In this document: piece by piece, positions 62,482-64,000 of the stretch
Position numbering within the stretch: the first letter of the stretch is position 1
Layout: each line of letters begins with the position of its first letter
Assembly (NCBI RefSeq): GCF_900105735.1
Contig: NZ_LT629793.1
Coordinates: 3,782,001 to 3,846,000 of the forward strand
Reading direction: 5' to 3'
Origin: Pseudomonas yamanorum
GTDB lineage: Bacteria; Pseudomonadota; Gammaproteobacteria; Pseudomonadales; Pseudomonadaceae
DNA length: 64,000 nucleotides
The notes under the pieces: model-generated
The model's input: only the letters and a program-made list of their open reading frames with translations
Databases searched by the model: none
Told to the model about the DNA's origin: nothing
Translations under genes and position numbers: made by a program

Positions 62482-63909
62482 TTAGCGGACGAACAGCTTC
62501 TGGATCAACTTCTGGATGGATTTGCCGTAGGGCGGGTAAATCAGCTTGGCGGCGTTCAGGCGTTGCTTGATCAGCACGCCCTTGGCCTTGCTGAAGGTCA
62601 GGAAACCTTCATGGCCGTGGTAATGGCCCATGCCCGACGGGCCGATGCCGCCGAAGGGCATGTCGTCCTGGGCCACATGCAGCAAGGTGTCGTTCAGGCA
62701 CACGCCGCCGGAATGGGTCTCGTGCAGTACGCGGTTCTGTTCGGCCTTGTTGTAGCCGAAGTAATACAGCGCCAGTGGGCGAGGGCGCTGATTGATGTAG
62801 GCGAAGGCCTGGTCGAGGCCGCGATACGGCACGATCGGCAGCACCGGGCCGAAGATCTCGTCCTGCATCACCGTCATGTCGTCGCTGACATTCAGCAGCA
62901 GGCTGTGGGCCATGCGCCGGTCCTGGCCTCGGTCATACAGTGGGACCAAGGTGGCGCCCTTGTCAGTGGCGTCTTTCACGTAGCCGTTGAGCCGGGCCAG
63001 TTGTCGTTCGTTGATGATCGCGGTGTAGTCCGGGTTGTCGGCTAGAGTCGGATAGAACCCGCGAACCGCCTTGCTGTAGGCCTCGACGAAACCGTCTACA
63101 CGGTCTTCCGGCACCAGCACGTAGTCCGGCGCCACGCAGGTTTGCCCGGCATTCAGCGCCTTGCCGAAGGCGATGCGTTCGGCGGCGTCCTTGAGCGGTA
63201 CGTCGGCGGAAACAATCGCCGGTGACTTGCCACCCAGTTCCAGGGTGACCGGTGTCAGGTGTTCGGCCGCCGCGCGCATCACGTGCTTGCCGATGCTGGT
63301 GGCGCCGGTGAACAGCAGGTGATCGAAGCGCAACTTGGAAAACGCCATGCCGACTTCCGCTTCGCCGAGCACTACGCACACGAGGTCTTCGGGGAAGATC
63401 TTCGCCAGCAGCGCCTTGAGCAACTGGCCGGTGGCGGGAGTAGATTCGCTGAGCTTGAGCATCACCCGGTTGCCGGCCGCCAAGGCGCCTACCAAAGGGC
63501 CGATGGCCAGGTACAACGGGTAGTTCCAGGGCACGATCACCCCGACCACGCCCAGCGGTTGATAGATAACCTTGGCCGACGCGGGCTGGAAGGCGATGCC
63601 TACAGCGCGGCGGGAAGGTTTCATCCAGCCTTTGAGGTGTTTGCTGGCGTAGTGAATGCCATGCAGGCTGGGCATCAATTCGGCGAACAGGGTTTCGTCG
63701 GCGCTACGATGGCTGAAATCACTGCTGATGGCGTTGATCAGCGCCTGGCGCTCATCGCTCAGCAGGTCGCGCAAGGCCTTGAGCCATTGCTGACGCTGGG
63801 CGGCGGGCGGCATCGGGTTGGCCGCGTAGGCCCGGCGTTGAGCGTCGAACAGGTCCTGGAGTTGGTCCAGCGCCTGGGAATCTTGCAGGTAGGCAACGTT
63901 GGCAGACAT
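62482..63909 (-). CDS. laoC: Aldehyde dehydrogenase LaoC / coniferyl-aldehyde-dehydrogenase family
   Basis: A 475-residue NAD(P)-dependent aldehyde dehydrogenase. The catalytic Glu is in TLELGGKSPAIV, the catalytic Cys in NAGQTCVAPDYVL, and the nucleotide loop is FTGATSIGKHVM. By sequence it is a coniferyl-aldehyde-type ALDH. In the lao context it oxidises the long-chain aldehydes produced by LaoA to fatty acids. It is the first gene of the minus-strand unit and begins 91 bases before the window edge. Confidence 0.9.
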   Translation of the reverse strand: MSANVAYLQDSQALDQLQDLFDAQRRAYAANPMPPAAQRQQWLKALRDLLSDERQALINAISSDFSHRSADETLFAELMPSLHGIHYASKHLKGWMKPSRRAVGIAFQPASAKVIYQPLGVVGVIVPWNYPLYLAIGPLVGALAAGNRVMLKLSESTPATGQLLKALLAKIFPEDLVCVVLGEAEVGMAFSKLRFDHLLFTGATSIGKHVMRAAAEHLTPVTLELGGKSPAIVSADVPLKDAAERIAFGKALNAGQTCVAPDYVLVPEDRVDGFVEAYSKAVRGFYPTLADNPDYTAIINERQLARLNGYVKDATDKGATLVPLYDRGQDRRMAHSLLLNVSDDMTVMQDEIFGPVLPIVPYRGLDQAFAYINQRPRPLALYYFGYNKAEQNRVLHETHSGGVCLNDTLLHVAQDDMPFGGIGPSGMGHYHGHEGFLTFSKAKGVLIKQRLNAAKLIYPPYGKSIQKLIQKLFVR

Positions 63910-63946
63910 GGCGAAGTTCCCGATTGTTATTGGAATGCTTCATTTA

Positions 63947-63964
63947 TTAGAGTCATTGCTCTAA
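63947..63964. promoter_or_regulatory. Palindrome upstream of laoC, candidate LaoR operator
   Basis: TTAGAG-TCATTG-CTCTAA, perfect 6-bp arms, 38-55 bases upstream of the laoC start in an AT-rich patch. In P. aeruginosa a TetR-type repressor (LaoR) is encoded next to laoC; here that gene would lie just outside the window. The assignment rests on position and symmetry only. Confidence 0.6.
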
Positions 63965-64000
63965 ATTGTCAAATAACATTGCACATACGTGCCGATTTAT

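Overview
The window is chromosomal DNA of a fluorescent Pseudomonas, most likely of the P. fluorescens group. The base composition is high in G+C, genes are packed tightly, and gene order follows P. aeruginosa PAO1 from about PA0300 to PA0366 as I know it: spu polyamine transporter, hacB, serA and its partner dehydrogenase, rpiA, ilvA, rppH, ptsP, lgt, thyA, folA, ilvD, mutM, fdx, coaD and laoABC. Species-specific inserts sit between these blocks. Short REP/REPIN palindromes typical of this group fill many intergenic gaps. I see no rRNA, tRNA, CRISPR array, transposase or prophage, and no gene-free stretch longer than about 300 bases.

Layout. 1-3880: polyamine ABC transporter (potFGHI/spu; the binding protein is cut by the window edge). 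4025-7232: HD hydrolase, GlxA-type and AraC-type regulators, and a carboxymuconolactone-decarboxylase-like protein. 7365-9728: penicillin-acylase-family HacB. 9968-13913: a compact convergent five-gene cluster of unknown function (FemAB/GNAT-like transferase, ureohydrolase-fold protein, DegT-type aminotransferase, ArnE/ArnF-like pair of small transporters). 14027-19253: small conserved genes (thioredoxin-like DUF6436, alpha/beta hydrolase, DUF2059, 2OG-Fe(II) oxygenase, DUF523, amino-acid-binding protein, DUF4399). 19315-22831: serA with D-2-hydroxyglutarate dehydrogenase and an FAH-family enzyme. 23080-25032: tandem SdiA-regulated-like paralogues. 25166-35156: housekeeping block (rpiA, ilvA, HAD phosphatase, rppH, ptsP, NRDE protein, TauE-like permease, lgt, thyA). 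35282-38093: divergent cadR/cadA cadmium resistance. 38110-44833: phosphonate (aminoethylphosphonate-type) uptake and breakdown cluster with its LysR regulator. 44830-49664: DUF3482/DUF2868 pair, folA, cystine transporter. 49906-52990: phosphorylcholine phosphatase and ilvD. 53250-55778: an AT-richer island with an MFS exporter, a SagB-type peptide dehydrogenase and a 21-codon peptide gene just upstream of it. 56041-60164: RlmI-type methyltransferase, HDOD protein, mutM, ferredoxin, coaD. 60279-63909: laoA-laoB-laoC for long-chain alcohol and aldehyde oxidation.

The most promising undescribed system is the 53.2-55.9 kb island. A tiny peptide gene with a good ribosome-binding site lies behind an 8+8 bp inverted repeat in its promoter region. 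A perfect 9-bp hairpin separates it from a SagB-type flavin dehydrogenase, and an exporter follows. There is no YcaO cyclase nearby and the peptide has no cysteine or threonine, so ordinary thiazole/oxazole chemistry does not fit. Second is the five-gene cluster at 9.97-13.9 kb. Third is the phosphonate cluster, which pairs a flavoprotein oxidase with a PhnZ-type diiron oxygenase but has no PhnY*/TmpA hydroxylase in view.
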